A stretch of DNA of 64,000 nucleotides from Nocardiopsis algeriensis (GCF_014203695.1 NZ_JACHJO010000011.1:165757-229756), one strand, 5' to 3'; shown: positions 9,135 to 18,049, counted from the first letter of the stretch. The notes: a model not told the origin generated them from the letters alone. Program-made: numbers and translations.

Positions 9135-10973
9135 GTGGTCAACGAATCCCCGTACACGGGCGGAAGGCACCGCCGCCCCGCCCAGCCAGAAGGCCCCCTG
9201 CCGGGTGAGGCCCCCCTGCGTCCCACCGGCGGTCCGGTGCCCTCCTACGAGGAGGGTCAGCTCCCCGAGGCCCCGCCCGCCGAGGAGGTGCGCGGGACCT
9301 CCGCGGACGGGACGGGCTCCGGCGACCCCGACGGCGGCGGCGGTGGCGGTGGCGGTGGCGGCATGATGCGCTCCAGCGCGATCATGGCCGTGGGCACCAT
9401 GGCATCACGCCTCACCGGCTTCGTCCGCACCATCGTGCTGGGTGCCGCCATCGGTACCCATCTGCTCGGCGACGCCTACAACACGGCGCACACCATCCCC
9501 TTCATCCTCAACGACCTGCTCATCGGCGGCCTGATGGCCAGCGTCGTCGTCCCCTTCCTGGTCAAGCGCCGCAAGCGCGACGCGGACGGGGGCAAGGCCA
9601 CCGAGGACCGGCTGTTCACCGCCACGGCGCTGGGGCTGTTCGTCATCACCGCGATCGCGGTGGCGGGCGCCGAGTTCCTCATCTGGCTGTACGGGTCCCA
9701 GTTCACGGCGGACCAGTTCGAGGTCTCCGTCTACCTGGCCCGCTACCTGATGACCCAGATCTTCTTCGTCGGCCTGAGCGGCCTGCTGAGCGCCATGCTC
9801 AACACCCGCGGCTACTTCGGCGCGGCCGTGTGGGCACCGGTGCTCAACAACCTGGTCATCATGACCGTGTTCGGGATGTTCCTGTGGGTCGCGGGCGCGA
9901 ACCAGACCCCGAGCACCGTCACCGAGGGCCAGCTGACCCTCCTGGGAGCGGGCACGGCGGGCGGCATGGCCCTGCAGGCCCTGGTGCTGTTCGCCGCGCT
10001 GTACCGCACCGGCTACCGCTGGCGCCCCCGTCTGGACCTGCGCGGTTCGGGCCTGGGCCAGGCCGTCGGGACCGCCGGCTGGATGATGCTCTACACCCTG
10101 CTCACCCAGGCGGGCCTGTGGATCACCACCAACATCGCCAACGCCGCCAACGTGTCGGCCATCGCCGAGGGCCGCGAGGTCGGTGCCGGCATCAGCGCCT
10201 ACAACCTCTCCTACCAGCTGTTCCAGCTCCCGTACGCGATCATCGCGGTCTCACTGATCACCGTGCTGCTGCCCCGGATGAGCGCACACGCGGACGACCG
10301 CAACTGGGAGGCGGTGCGCTTCGACTTCTCGCGTACCCTGCGGATCTCCGCGTTCGTGCTGGTGCCGCTGTCCTTCGCGATCGCGCTGTTCGCCGAGCAC
10401 GTCGCCGTCCTGGCCTTCGCCCGCGGTTCGATCTCCGTGGCCGACGCCGCCAACATCGGCCAGATCCTCGCCGTGATGTCGCTCGGCCTGGTGCCGTTCA
10501 CGATCTTCCAGCTCATGCTGCGCGTGTTCTTCGCCATGGGCGACACCCGTACCCCGGCGCTCATCGGCATCGCGAACCTGGCCGTGCACAGCGCGCTGGC
10601 CTTCACCTCCTACATGCTGCTCCCGCCCGAGCGGGTGGTCGTGGGCATCGCCGCGGGGTTCATGTTCTCGTTCCTCGTCGGTCTGACCATCGCCGGCCTG
10701 GTGCTCAGCCGGCGCCTCGGCGGCCTCGACGGCAGGAACATCCTCGGTACCCTGCTGCGCCTGTACCTGGCCGTCGTCCCGAGCGTCGCGGCGGGCATCG
10801 GTGTGAACCTGCTCTTCGACGCCTACGTCGGCCCGGGTCTGGTGTCCTACATCGGGGCGCCCGTGGCGGGCGGCCTCGTCGGTGCACTCCTCTTCCTCGG
10901 AGCCGCGCGCCTGCTGCGGGTACCCGAACTCGGCGCCGCCACGGAACTGATCCGGGGACGCCTGCGTCGTTAG
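9135..10973 (+). CDS. murJ: MurJ-type lipid II flippase, first tandem copy
   Basis: A polytopic protein of the MviN/MurJ (MOP) superfamily that moves lipid II across the membrane. The GTG start at 9135 follows AAAGGAAG. Residues 1-75 are a cytoplasmic Pro/Glu-rich tail ending in ten glycines. The membrane core starts with MMRSSAIMAVGTMASRLTGF and VRTIVLGAAIGTHLLGDAY, the conserved first-helix block. DLLIGGLMASVVVPFLVKRR and WAPVLNNLVIMTVFG are also family signatures. About 14 helices are visible. It lacks the pseudokinase tail fused to the mycobacterial MviN. The next gene is a paralogue of the same length and layout, separated by 66 bases. Confidence 0.92.
   Translation: MVNESPYTGGRHRRPAQPEGPLPGEAPLRPTGGPVPSYEEGQLPEAPPAEEVRGTSADGTGSGDPDGGGGGGGGGGMMRSSAIMAVGTMASRLTGFVRTIVLGAAIGTHLLGDAYNTAHTIPFILNDLLIGGLMASVVVPFLVKRRKRDADGGKATEDRLFTATALGLFVITAIAVAGAEFLIWLYGSQFTADQFEVSVYLARYLMTQIFFVGLSGLLSAMLNTRGYFGAAVWAPVLNNLVIMTVFGMFLWVAGANQTPSTVTEGQLTLLGAGTAGGMALQALVLFAALYRTGYRWRPRLDLRGSGLGQAVGTAGWMMLYTLLTQAGLWITTNIANAANVSAIAEGREVGAGISAYNLSYQLFQLPYAIIAVSLITVLLPRMSAHADDRNWEAVRFDFSRTLRISAFVLVPLSFAIALFAEHVAVLAFARGSISVADAANIGQILAVMSLGLVPFTIFQLMLRVFFAMGDTRTPALIGIANLAVHSALAFTSYMLLPPERVVVGIAAGFMFSFLVGLTIAGLVLSRRLGGLDGRNILGTLLRLYLAVVPSVAAGIGVNLLFDAYVGPGLVSYIGAPVAGGLVGALLFLGAARLLRVPELGAATELIRGRLRR
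9333..9362 (+). repeat. GGC/GGT microsatellite encoding ten glycines in murJ
   Basis: Thirty bases of glycine codons (GGC and GGT mixed) form a flexible hinge between the cytoplasmic tail and the first membrane helix. The repeat could slip in replication. Confidence 0.8.
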
Positions 10974-11039
10974 ACACGAGTTCCGAGACCCACCCTCCAC
11001 CGGGCCCAGGCCCCGTACAAGAGAAGGACGGATCCGACG

Positions 11040-12905
11040 GTGTCCATCGATCCCCCCAGAGAACAGGACTCCGCCTCCGGGTCCGGGCCCGGTGAGAAGG
11101 CGCGGCGTCCCCAGATGGTGATGCCCGACGACGTCCTGGACCTCTACGAGCGCCAGGAGCCCGAGGGCGAGCCCGAAACGGGCCTGCGCACGCTCCGGGA
11201 CCCCAGTGACATCGGTGACGCGGGCACCGCCGACCGGGCCGGTCTGGAGGACGGCGACGAGATCGGCGGCAGCGCGCACACCGCTCCCGGCAACCTCGCC
11301 AGGAACAGCGCGGTGATGGCGCTGGGCACCATCTTCTCCCGCGTCACCGGGTTCGTGCGGACCATCGTCCTGGCGGCGGCGATCGGCACGCAGATGCTGG
11401 GCGATGCCTACCAGGTGGCGGGCATGGTCCCGTACATGGTCTACGACCTGCTCATCGGCGGTCTGCTGGCGAGCGTCTTCGTGCCGTTCCTGGTCAAGAG
11501 GCGCAAGCTGGACGCCGACGGCGGGGACCGGACCGAGCAGCGCCTGTTCACGCTGATGCTGACGGCGCTCCTGGTCATCACCCTGGCCTCCCTCCTCCTG
11601 GCGGAGTGGTTCATCCGGATCTACGCGGGCGGGTTCTCCGGGGCCCAGTTCGACGTCTCGGTGGTCCTGGCCCGCTACCTGGTCACCCAGATCTTCTTCA
11701 TCGGTGCGAGCGGTGTGGCCGGTGCCATGCTGAACGCACGGGGGAAGTTCGGCGCGCCCATGTGGGCACCGGTGCTGAACAACCTCGTGATCATCGGTGT
11801 CGGAGCCTGGTTCCTGGCGATCGCCGGGCCGGGGAGCACCCCCGAGTCGGTGACCGACGTCCAGGTGATGCTGCTCGGCCTGGGCACGGCCGCGGGACAG
11901 GTCGTCCAGGCCGCGGTACTGCTGTGGGCGCTGGCCGCGGCGGGATTCCGCTGGCGCCCGCGTCTGGACCTGCGGGGGTCGGGCCTGGGCGAGGCGGCCG
12001 GTGCCGCGTCGTGGATGATGCTGTACATCGTCGTCGCGCAGTTCGGCGCGCTCGTCTCCACCAACGTGGCGAGCCGGGCGGGCGCCCGTGCCGCCGAACT
12101 GGGCTTCGAGTCGGGGTCCGGCATCGCGGCGTACAAGTTCGCGTCGATGCTCTTCCAGCTCCCGTACGCCGTGATCGCGGTGTCGGTGATCACCGCCCTT
12201 CTGCCGCGGATGAGCGAGCACGTCGCGGCGGGCCGCAAGGACCAGGTGCGCAGCGACTTCTCCCGGGGCTTCCGCCTCTCCTCGGCGCTGATCGCGCCGA
12301 TCTCGGTGGCGATGATCGTCTTCGCGATCCCGTTCTGCGTGCTCATCTACGCGCAGGGCAGCACCGGTGAGGAGGACGCCGCGGCGATCGGGCGTATCCT
12401 CATGGTGTTCTGCCTGATGCTCATCCCGTTCACGCTGTTCCAACTCCAGATGCGCGTGTTCTACGCTCTCGGTGACACCCGGACCCCGGCCCTGGTGTCG
12501 ATCCCCTCCGAGATCGCCCACGCGGTCACCGCGATCGGTCTCCTCTTCGTCGTGGAACCCCAGCACGTGGTGGTCTGGCTCCCGGTGCCCTACGGTCTGT
12601 ACTACATCGTGGGCTCGGTCATCATGTGGTTCCTGCTCCGGCGCAGGCTCAACGGCCTGGACGGTCGCCGCACCGCACTCACGCTGTTCAAGCTCCACCT
12701 GGCCACCGTGCCCTCCGCCGTCTTCGGGGTGGCGATGATCCACCTCTTCGACAACCTGCCCGGAAGTATGTGGCCGGGGCTCGCGTCGATGGCGGCAGGA
12801 GGCGTCGGAGGTGCTGTGCTGTTCCTTGTCAGCGCCAAGCTGTTGAATGTGTCCGAAGTCACATCTTTCGTCGAATTGATCAAGAGCCGCCTACGACGTC
12901 GCTGA
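11040..12905 (+). CDS. MurJ-type lipid II flippase, second tandem copy
   Basis: A 621-residue MviN/MurJ paralogue of the preceding gene. GTG at 11040 is supported by AAGGAC about 11 bases upstream. A 90-residue acidic cytoplasmic tail with MVMPDDVLDLYERQE precedes the core. The core begins ARNSAVMALGTIFSRVTGF and VRTIVLAAAIGTQMLGDAY, parallel to the first copy. DLLIGGLLASVFVPFLVKRR and WAPVLNNLVIIGVG are near-identical to the first copy, so the pair arose by duplication. The N-terminal tails differ completely, which suggests different partners. Which of the two is the essential flippase cannot be told from the sequence. The pseudokinase gene follows after 276 bases. Confidence 0.9.
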   Translation: MSIDPPREQDSASGSGPGEKARRPQMVMPDDVLDLYERQEPEGEPETGLRTLRDPSDIGDAGTADRAGLEDGDEIGGSAHTAPGNLARNSAVMALGTIFSRVTGFVRTIVLAAAIGTQMLGDAYQVAGMVPYMVYDLLIGGLLASVFVPFLVKRRKLDADGGDRTEQRLFTLMLTALLVITLASLLLAEWFIRIYAGGFSGAQFDVSVVLARYLVTQIFFIGASGVAGAMLNARGKFGAPMWAPVLNNLVIIGVGAWFLAIAGPGSTPESVTDVQVMLLGLGTAAGQVVQAAVLLWALAAAGFRWRPRLDLRGSGLGEAAGAASWMMLYIVVAQFGALVSTNVASRAGARAAELGFESGSGIAAYKFASMLFQLPYAVIAVSVITALLPRMSEHVAAGRKDQVRSDFSRGFRLSSALIAPISVAMIVFAIPFCVLIYAQGSTGEEDAAAIGRILMVFCLMLIPFTLFQLQMRVFYALGDTRTPALVSIPSEIAHAVTAIGLLFVVEPQHVVVWLPVPYGLYYIVGSVIMWFLLRRRLNGLDGRRTALTLFKLHLATVPSAVFGVAMIHLFDNLPGSMWPGLASMAAGGVGGAVLFLVSAKLLNVSEVTSFVELIKSRLRRR

Positions 12906-13181
12906 TTACCAGGAATGGATGACGTTGGGTAACCGGACACCTCTACGTCCCGAAAGACGGATCTCTCTTCCGTGTCCTCCAAAGTTGCTGTTCAGGCGTC
13001 CTAGCATGGACAGGCAAAGCTTTACCGTCACAGCATTGTTCAACCGAGCTGCCCGAAGGGAGGCTGGGGACAGCAAGCAGGGCCGATTTCCTCATGCGCA
13101 CCCCGAGAAGTCCCGGACCACGGCGGTCCGGCACATCGCCGCGCGCGGAGGACACCGGCACTGGCGCCCGTCACTCCCATC

Positions 13182-14720
13182 ATGAGCACCTTCTTGATCG
13201 AGCCCGGGGCGAAGCTGGCCAACCGGTACCGCCTTGACCAGGTGGTGAGCGAAACCGGCGGGGCGACCCGCTGGAAGGCCACCGACGAGACCCTCGCCCG
13301 GCCCGTGGCGGTGTGGACCTTCGCCGAGGGCTTCCCCCGCACCTCCGAGGTCGTACGCGCGGCACGAGCCACCAGCCGCGTCACCGACGCACGCGTCACC
13401 CAGGTCTTCGACGCCGACGACACCTCTTCCATCCCCTACGTGGTCGAGGAGTGGGTCGTCGGCTCCTCCCTGGCCGACCTGCTCCGGCAGGGCCCCCTCG
13501 AGCCCGAGCGCGCGGCCGGCCTGGTCGCCGAGGCCGCCGAGGCGATCGCAGCCGCGCACGCGAGCGGGCTCCACCACCTGTGCCTGACCCCGAGCAAGCT
13601 CATGTGGAGCAACGGCGGAGCGGTCAAGGTGACCGGTATCGGCGTGGACGCCGCCCTCCAGGGTGTCAGCAGCGCCGACCCGGCCGCGAGCGACGCCCAG
13701 GGGCTGGGCAACCTGCTCTACGCGGCCCTCACCGGCCTGTGGCCCGGCGGCCCCGCGAACGGCCTTCCGGCGGCTCCCCAGGGCCCCGCCGGCGCCTACC
13801 CGCCGGGGCAGATCCGCCAGGGTGTCAACGAACCCCTGTCCACCATCACCATCCGGTCCGCCCTGCCCCACCTCGTCGGCCAGATGGTCCCCGGACCGGC
13901 CATCACCTCACCCGCCGAGTTCTGCGCCGCCATGGCGGAGGTCCCCAGGATCATCCCCCTGCCGGTGGCGCCCACCGAGACGGTGCCGCCGCCCGAGCCC
14001 GGCACCTCCCGGCGCACCGGTGAGTTCGGGAGCACCGGCCCCCGACGCAGTGCACGTTCCTCCCAGGCCCGGGACCAGCGCGCCGAGCCCTCCCGGACGG
14101 AGCGGCGCGCCACCGGCGGCCGTGTGTCGCCGCGGCAGATCGCCGTCGGCGCGATGGCGGTCGTCCTGTTCGCGGCCGTGATCATCGGTGCCTGGACCGT
14201 CGGCAGCATGATCAGCGGTGCCGGAGACGAGGAGGACCCGACCGGCACGGAGACCGCCCAGCCCTCCGAGGAACCCGTCGAACTGGAGACCGTGGCGATC
14301 CAGGCGTCCGCCGGACTGAACCCGCACGGCAACACCGACGAGCACAGCGACACCGCCCCCCGCTCCTACGACGGCGATCCGTCGTCCGCCTGGAAGACCC
14401 AGGGGTACCGCGACCCGCTCAGCATCATCAAACCGGGGGTGGGCCTGCGGCTCGACCTCGGTGAGAGCTATGAGATCGGGGAGATCGTCCTGGACATGGG
14501 CGGCGAGGGCTACGAGTTCGACATCCGGGTCGGTGACGTCGAGGGAGCGTCCGAGAACGACTTCGAGGTCGTCCAGCAGGCCTCCGGCGGCTCGCAGACG
14601 ATCGAGTTGGAGGAGCCCGCCAGCGGACGCTACCTCCTGATCTGGTTCACTGAACTGCCACAGCAGAGTGACGGGGACTACCGGGGTCTGGTCAACGAGA
14701 TCGAGGTACGCGGTTCCTAG
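13182..14720 (+). CDS. Membrane pseudokinase with F5/8 type C (discoidin-like) ectodomain
   Basis: The 512-residue protein has a Ser/Thr-kinase-like fold at 1-240. The catalytic residues are gone: the HRD region reads LHHLCLTPSKLMWS (near residue 127) and the DFG region reads VKVTGIGVDAAL. A Pro/Arg-rich linker leads to one membrane helix at about 321-345 (AVGAMAVVLFAAVIIGAW). The outer part (about 375-512) looks like a discoidin/F5-8C domain: SYDGDPSSAWKTQGY and GVGLRLDLGESYEIGEIVLD. In mycobacteria the same pseudokinase-TM-ectodomain block is fused to the C-terminus of MviN and its phosphorylation recruits FhaA. Here it is a separate gene just behind two murJ copies. It is probably the split regulatory half of the flippase; the partner choice is inference. 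Confidence 0.88.
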   Translation: MSTFLIEPGAKLANRYRLDQVVSETGGATRWKATDETLARPVAVWTFAEGFPRTSEVVRAARATSRVTDARVTQVFDADDTSSIPYVVEEWVVGSSLADLLRQGPLEPERAAGLVAEAAEAIAAAHASGLHHLCLTPSKLMWSNGGAVKVTGIGVDAALQGVSSADPAASDAQGLGNLLYAALTGLWPGGPANGLPAAPQGPAGAYPPGQIRQGVNEPLSTITIRSALPHLVGQMVPGPAITSPAEFCAAMAEVPRIIPLPVAPTETVPPPEPGTSRRTGEFGSTGPRRSARSSQARDQRAEPSRTERRATGGRVSPRQIAVGAMAVVLFAAVIIGAWTVGSMISGAGDEEDPTGTETAQPSEEPVELETVAIQASAGLNPHGNTDEHSDTAPRSYDGDPSSAWKTQGYRDPLSIIKPGVGLRLDLGESYEIGEIVLDMGGEGYEFDIRVGDVEGASENDFEVVQQASGGSQTIELEEPASGRYLLIWFTELPQQSDGDYRGLVNEIEVRGS

Positions 14721-14744
14721 TTGTGAGGTATGTGATCGGCGCTG

Positions 14745-15371
14745 ATGGAAGCGGTCCACGAGCTTCCTGACAAGGAGCTCCTCGAGAGGCATGCTCAGGG
14801 TGACGAACAGGCCTTCGCGGTCCTGGTGAAACGTCACCGTGAGCGCCTCTGGGCTGTCGCGATGCGCATGACGGGCGATCGCGAGGAGGCCTCGGACGCC
14901 CTTCAGGACGCCTTCCTGTCCGCGTTCCGCGCCGCCGACCGCTTCCGCGGGGAGTCCCAGGTCACGACCTGGCTGCACCGCATCGTGGTCAACGCCTGCC
15001 ACGACCGCCTGCGCCGACGCAAGGTGCGGCCCGCGACACCGACCGAGGACGACACCCTCGACGTGCTGTCCAACGAGCGTCTGGGCCGCTCCGGCGGGGC
15101 GCCCGACCACGCCTCGCAGACCGAGGCACGCCTGGACGTGCACGCCGCCCTCGACACCCTGCCCCTGGACCAGCGCATGGCTCTGACCCTCGTGGACATG
15201 CTCGGCTACCGGGTGGAGGAGGCCGCGCGGATCCTGGACGTGGCGACCGGCACGGTCAAGAGCAGGTGTGCTCGAGGTCGCGCCAAACTTCTGCCGTCTC
15301 TGGCTCATCTGAGGAACCCTCATCATCCCCCAGACGTCACAAGTGGGAGAGGAGGTGCCAACCCATCGTGA
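14745..15371 (+). CDS. sigM: ECF RNA polymerase sigma factor, SigM type
   Basis: A 208-residue extracytoplasmic-function sigma factor. Region 2 is seen in HAQGDEQAFAVLVKRHRERL, DALQDAFLSAFRAADRF and TTWLHRIVVNACHDRLRRR. Region 4 is seen in LPLDQRMALTLVDMLGYRV and DVATGTVKSRCARGRAKL. SigM-type factors answer cell-wall or osmotic stress in actinobacteria; its place after the MurJ/pseudokinase genes and before trxBA matches the Streptomyces sigM locus. The stop codon overlaps the start of the anti-sigma gene (GTGA), so the two are translationally coupled. The ATG at 14745 has only a weak GAGG about 15 bases before it. Confidence 0.9.
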   Translation: MEAVHELPDKELLERHAQGDEQAFAVLVKRHRERLWAVAMRMTGDREEASDALQDAFLSAFRAADRFRGESQVTTWLHRIVVNACHDRLRRRKVRPATPTEDDTLDVLSNERLGRSGGAPDHASQTEARLDVHAALDTLPLDQRMALTLVDMLGYRVEEAARILDVATGTVKSRCARGRAKLLPSLAHLRNPHHPPDVTSGRGGANPS

Positions 15372-16204
15372 CGTCCCACCCTGATGTGGAGGCACTCGCG
15401 TTCTTCGCCGAGGAGCTGTTGGAGCCCGCTGAGGAACGCACCGTGGCCGACCACCTGCAGACCTGCACGGCCTGCGCCACCGCCCTGGACGAGCTCTCCG
15501 AGGTGAGCCGCGCCCTGGCCGACGTGCCGCTGCCGTCGCTGCCCCAGGACGTCGCCGACCTCCTCGACCAGCGGGTGGCGACCGCCGTGCGCGAGCGCTC
15601 GGCGCAGCGCACCGAGGAGGGGCGCGCTCCTGCCGGACCGCCGCCCGCCGAAAGGCCGGGCGGTGCGACCGTGGTCCCGATCTCCCGTGCCCGGCGGCGC
15701 GGGTTCCACATGCCCGGCCTGCTGCTGGTCGCCGCGGCGGCGGTCGTCGTGGGCGGTGGCGGAGCCATGTTGTACAACGGCGTCCTGGCCGACCGGGGAG
15801 CCGAGACCGGTGCCGCCGCGCCGCTGATGGAGAGCAGTCCCGAGCACAGCGAGCCGGACACGGCCCAGTCCTACAGACCGGTGGTCGTCGGCAGCGGTAC
15901 CGCCTACACCGAGGCCGGGCTGGCCGACCAGGCCGCCGAGGTGCTGGCCGCCGGCACAGCGTTCGAGCAGGGGCCCGGCATCCAGGAGAACACCCGGTAC
16001 TCCCCCGAGGGCTGCGCCGCCGCCCTCGGCGAGCAACTCGGCACCCGTTTCACCCTGGTCGACGACGCCGGCTACGAGGGTGCCCCGGCATGGGTCCTCT
16101 TCGCCCCCGAGGGCGAGAAGGTGGACGTGTACGTGGTCGGGACGGACTGCACGGGCGACGCCAACACCGACGTCCTCGCCTTCGAGACCGTCGAGGCTCC
16201 CTAG
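15368..16204 (+). CDS. Zinc-finger anti-sigma factor (membrane-anchored)
   Basis: A 278-residue partner of the upstream ECF sigma factor. GTG at 15368 overlaps the sigma stop by four bases. The N-terminal anti-sigma domain has the ZAS zinc motif H-x3-C-x2-C in ADHLQTCTACATAL. A single membrane segment lies near residue 120-140 (MPGLLLVAAAAVVVGGGGAM), followed by an outer domain of about 140 residues with two cysteines. Membrane anchoring suggests release of the sigma factor after an envelope signal; this is inference from architecture. A 179-bp dispersed repeat begins 2 bases after the stop codon and may supply the transcription terminator. Confidence 0.85.
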   Translation: MTSHPDVEALAFFAEELLEPAEERTVADHLQTCTACATALDELSEVSRALADVPLPSLPQDVADLLDQRVATAVRERSAQRTEEGRAPAGPPPAERPGGATVVPISRARRRGFHMPGLLLVAAAAVVVGGGGAMLYNGVLADRGAETGAAAPLMESSPEHSEPDTAQSYRPVVVGSGTAYTEAGLADQAAEVLAAGTAFEQGPGIQENTRYSPEGCAAALGEQLGTRFTLVDDAGYEGAPAWVLFAPEGEKVDVYVVGTDCTGDANTDVLAFETVEAP

Positions 16205-16205
16205 A

Positions 16206-16384
16206 CCCTCTTTTTTGGATCATCTCGGGCTGCACGACCGCCAGGCGCCCCCTTGCCGCGTCGGAGAGCTTGCGAAGCCTCCCGGACTGAGCTGCGCTCC
16301 CCGCCTCGCAAGGGAACACCTGGCCGGCCGTTCGCCGGGGAATCGGCTCCGCCGATACGGCGAGAGCATCCACGAAACAGGGCC
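16206..16384. repeat. Dispersed 179-bp repeat, copy A (MITE-like, terminal inverted repeats)
   Basis: Begins right behind the anti-sigma stop codon. The left end contains TTTTTTGGATCATCTCG; the right end, read on the other strand, contains GGATGCTCTCGCCG preceded by CCCTGTTTCGT, so the termini are imperfect inverted repeats. An identical-length copy lies at 44441-44619 with eight mismatches across about 155 aligned internal bases by my alignment. Inside is a small hairpin, ATCGGCTCCGCCGAT. No convincing protein is encoded. Confidence 0.85.
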
Positions 16385-16388
16385 CCGG

Positions 16389-16428
16389 CCCTGCTTCCCG
16401 GATCATCTCGGGCTGCACGGCCGCCAGG
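16389..16428. repeat. Left-end fragment of the same dispersed repeat
   Basis: Forty bases matching the left end of copy A (GGATCATCTCGGGCTGCACG then GCCGCCAGG) in the same orientation, five bases after copy A ends. It looks like the remnant of a second, tandem insertion. The remaining bases up to the SigR promoter (16429-16567) show nothing I can name. Confidence 0.75.
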
Positions 16429-16567
16429 AGATCCTCAGCACCCGCGCTCCCCCACCGACGCCCGCCCGCCACTCCGGCCGTCTCGCACCGGCCCGCCGCC
16501 GCACGGCCGAGGACCTCGGGTCCGCAGCAGCGGCAGGGCCTCGGCGTAGGCGACGGGCTGCGGGGCA

Positions 16568-16594
16568 GGGAATGCGCGGCACCTACCATCGGTT
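16568..16594 (+). promoter_or_regulatory. SigR-type thiol-stress promoter of trxBA
   Basis: GGGAAT at 16568-16573, exactly 18 bases of spacer, then GTT at 16592-16594. This matches the known SigR consensus (GGGAAT-N18-GTT) of the actinomycete disulfide-stress sigma factor, which drives trxBA in Streptomyces coelicolor. It lies about 70 bases before the trxB start. Confidence 0.82.
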
Positions 16595-16662
16595 GTGGTT
16601 AACCGACTCCCCCGCTGGCCACATCTCGTGGCCCGGGCAGCAATCGTGAAGGGCCAACGAGC

Positions 16663-17595
16663 GTGAGTGACGTCCGCAATGTCATCATCATCGGTTCGGG
16701 ACCGGCGGGATATACCGCCGCGGTCTACGCCGCCCGGGCCGAGCTTCGCCCCCTGGTGTTCGAGGGTTCCATCACCGCGGGCGGTGCCCTCATGAACACG
16801 ACAGAGGTGGAGAACTTCCCCGGCTTCCCCGACGGCATCATGGGCCCCGACCTCATGGACAACATGCGCAAGCAGGCCGAGCGTTTCGGCGCCGAGCTGG
16901 TTCCCGAGGACGTCACCTCCGTGAACCTGTCCGCACCGGTCAAGGAGGTGACCGCGGGCGGCGAGACCTTCCGCGCGCACACCGTCATCGTCGCCACCGG
17001 CTCCGGCTACCGCGAGTTGGGTGTGCCCGGTGAGAAGGAACTGTCCGGGCGCGGCACGTCCTGGTGCGCCACCTGCGACGGCTTCTTCTTCCGCGACCAG
17101 GACATCGCGGTGGTCGGCGGCGGCGACACCGCCATGGAGGAGGCCCTCTTCCTCACCCGCTTCGCCAGGTCCGTGACGGTGATCCACCGCCGCGACGAGC
17201 TGCGCGCCAGCCGCATCATGGCCGAGCGCGCCTTCGCCAACGAGAAGATCTCGTTCCTGTGGAACACCGAGGTCGTCAAGGTCCTGGGCGAGGAGCGCGT
17301 GAGCGGCCTGAAGGTCGTGAACAACCAGACCCAGGAGTCCAGCACCCTGGACGTCACCGGTGTGTTCGTCGCGATCGGCCACGACCCCCGGGTCGACCTG
17401 TTCCGCGACCAGCTGGAGCTGGACGACGAGGGCTACCTGAAGGTCGACCACCCCTCGACCCGGACCAGCGTCGCGGGCGTCTTCGCCGCCGGCGACGTGG
17501 TGGACCACCAGTACCGCCAGGCGATCACCGCGGCCGGTACCGGATGCGCCGCCGCCCTGGACGCCGAGCGCTACCTCGCCGACATCGGCAACTGA
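16663..17595 (+). CDS. trxB: Thioredoxin reductase
   Basis: An FAD- and NADPH-dependent flavoenzyme that reduces thioredoxin in the cytoplasm. The 310-residue length is that of the low-molecular-weight bacterial type. The FAD motif [10 protein letters not shown] is near the N-terminus. The redox pair is Cys135/Cys138 in [10 protein letters not shown]. The NADPH motif [12 protein letters not shown] follows at about 150. The C-terminal FAD contact reads [18 protein letters not shown]. The GTG start at 16663 has GAAGGG about 12 bases upstream. It forms an operon with trxA, 65 bases downstream, behind a SigR promoter, so both should be induced by disulfide stress. Confidence 0.97.
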   Translation: MSDVRNVIIIGSGPAGYTAAVYAARAELRPLVFEGSITAGGALMNTTEVENFPGFPDGIMGPDLMDNMRKQAERFGAELVPEDVTSVNLSAPVKEVTAGGETFRAHTVIVATGSGYRELGVPGEKELSGRGTSWCATCDGFFFRDQDIAVVGGGDTAMEEALFLTRFARSVTVIHRRDELRASRIMAERAFANEKISFLWNTEVVKVLGEERVSGLKVVNNQTQESSTLDVTGVFVAIGHDPRVDLFRDQLELDDEGYLKVDHPSTRTSVAGVFAAGDVVDHQYRQAITAAGTGCAAALDAERYLADIGN

Positions 17596-17660
17596 AATTC
17601 CGGGGCCGCCGTACAGCGGCCCCGATCCCGCATCCCGCTTGCTTCGAACCAAGGAGAAGA

Positions 17661-17984
17661 ATGTCTGCTGTCAAGACCGTGACCGACGCGACTTTCAAGG
17701 ACGAGGTCCTCACCAGTGACAAGCCCGTCCTGGTGGACTTCTGGGCCGACTGGTGCGGTCCCTGCAAGCAGATGGCCCCCATCCTGGACAAGATGGCGGA
17801 GGAGTACGGCGACAAGATCCAGATCGTCAAGCTCAACACCGACCAGAACCCGGAGACCCCCCGCTCCTACAACGTCATGTCGCTGCCGACCATGAACGTC
17901 TACAAGGGCGGTGAGGTCGTCAAGCAGCTGATCGGCGCCAAGCCCAAGCGCGTCCTGGAGAAGGAACTGGCCGAGTTCCTGTAA
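17661..17984 (+). CDS. trxA: Thioredoxin
   Basis: A 107-residue small dithiol reductase, substrate of the TrxB encoded just upstream. The active site is WCGPC at about residues 31-35 within VDFWADWCGPCKQMAP. The cis-proline loop reads SLPTMNVYKGG. ATG at 17661 is chosen because AAGGAGAAG precedes it directly and the length is standard; the frame is open further upstream but overlaps trxB. A strong bidirectional hairpin follows the stop. Confidence 0.97.
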   Translation: MSAVKTVTDATFKDEVLTSDKPVLVDFWADWCGPCKQMAPILDKMAEEYGDKIQIVKLNTDQNPETPRSYNVMSLPTMNVYKGGEVVKQLIGAKPKRVLEKELAEFL

Positions 17985-18004
17985 CCAGGCACACAGGTAC
18001 ATGT

Positions 18005-18033
18005 GAGAGGCCCCCGGAGTCCGGGGGCCTCTC
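18005..18033. terminator. Bidirectional terminator between trxA and parB
   Basis: A perfect 14-bp inverted repeat (GAGAGGCCCCCGGA and complement) around a single base, followed by GTCTTCT on the plus strand. It separates the convergent trxA and parB genes. Confidence 0.8.
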
Positions 18034-18049
18034 GTCTTCTCCGCTGCGG

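Noticed and set aside
10251..12743. 830-codon minus-strand frame opposite the murJ genes
   Set aside because: His/Gln/Arg-rich artefact with no membrane or domain pattern; plus strand clearly encodes MurJ.
16050..16589. Minus-strand frame reading VDALAVSAEPIPRRTAG through repeat copy A, also present in copy B and partly near dnaA
   Set aside because: The peptide similarity only mirrors the shared DNA repeat; frames differ at the ends and no ribosome-binding site or domain is seen.
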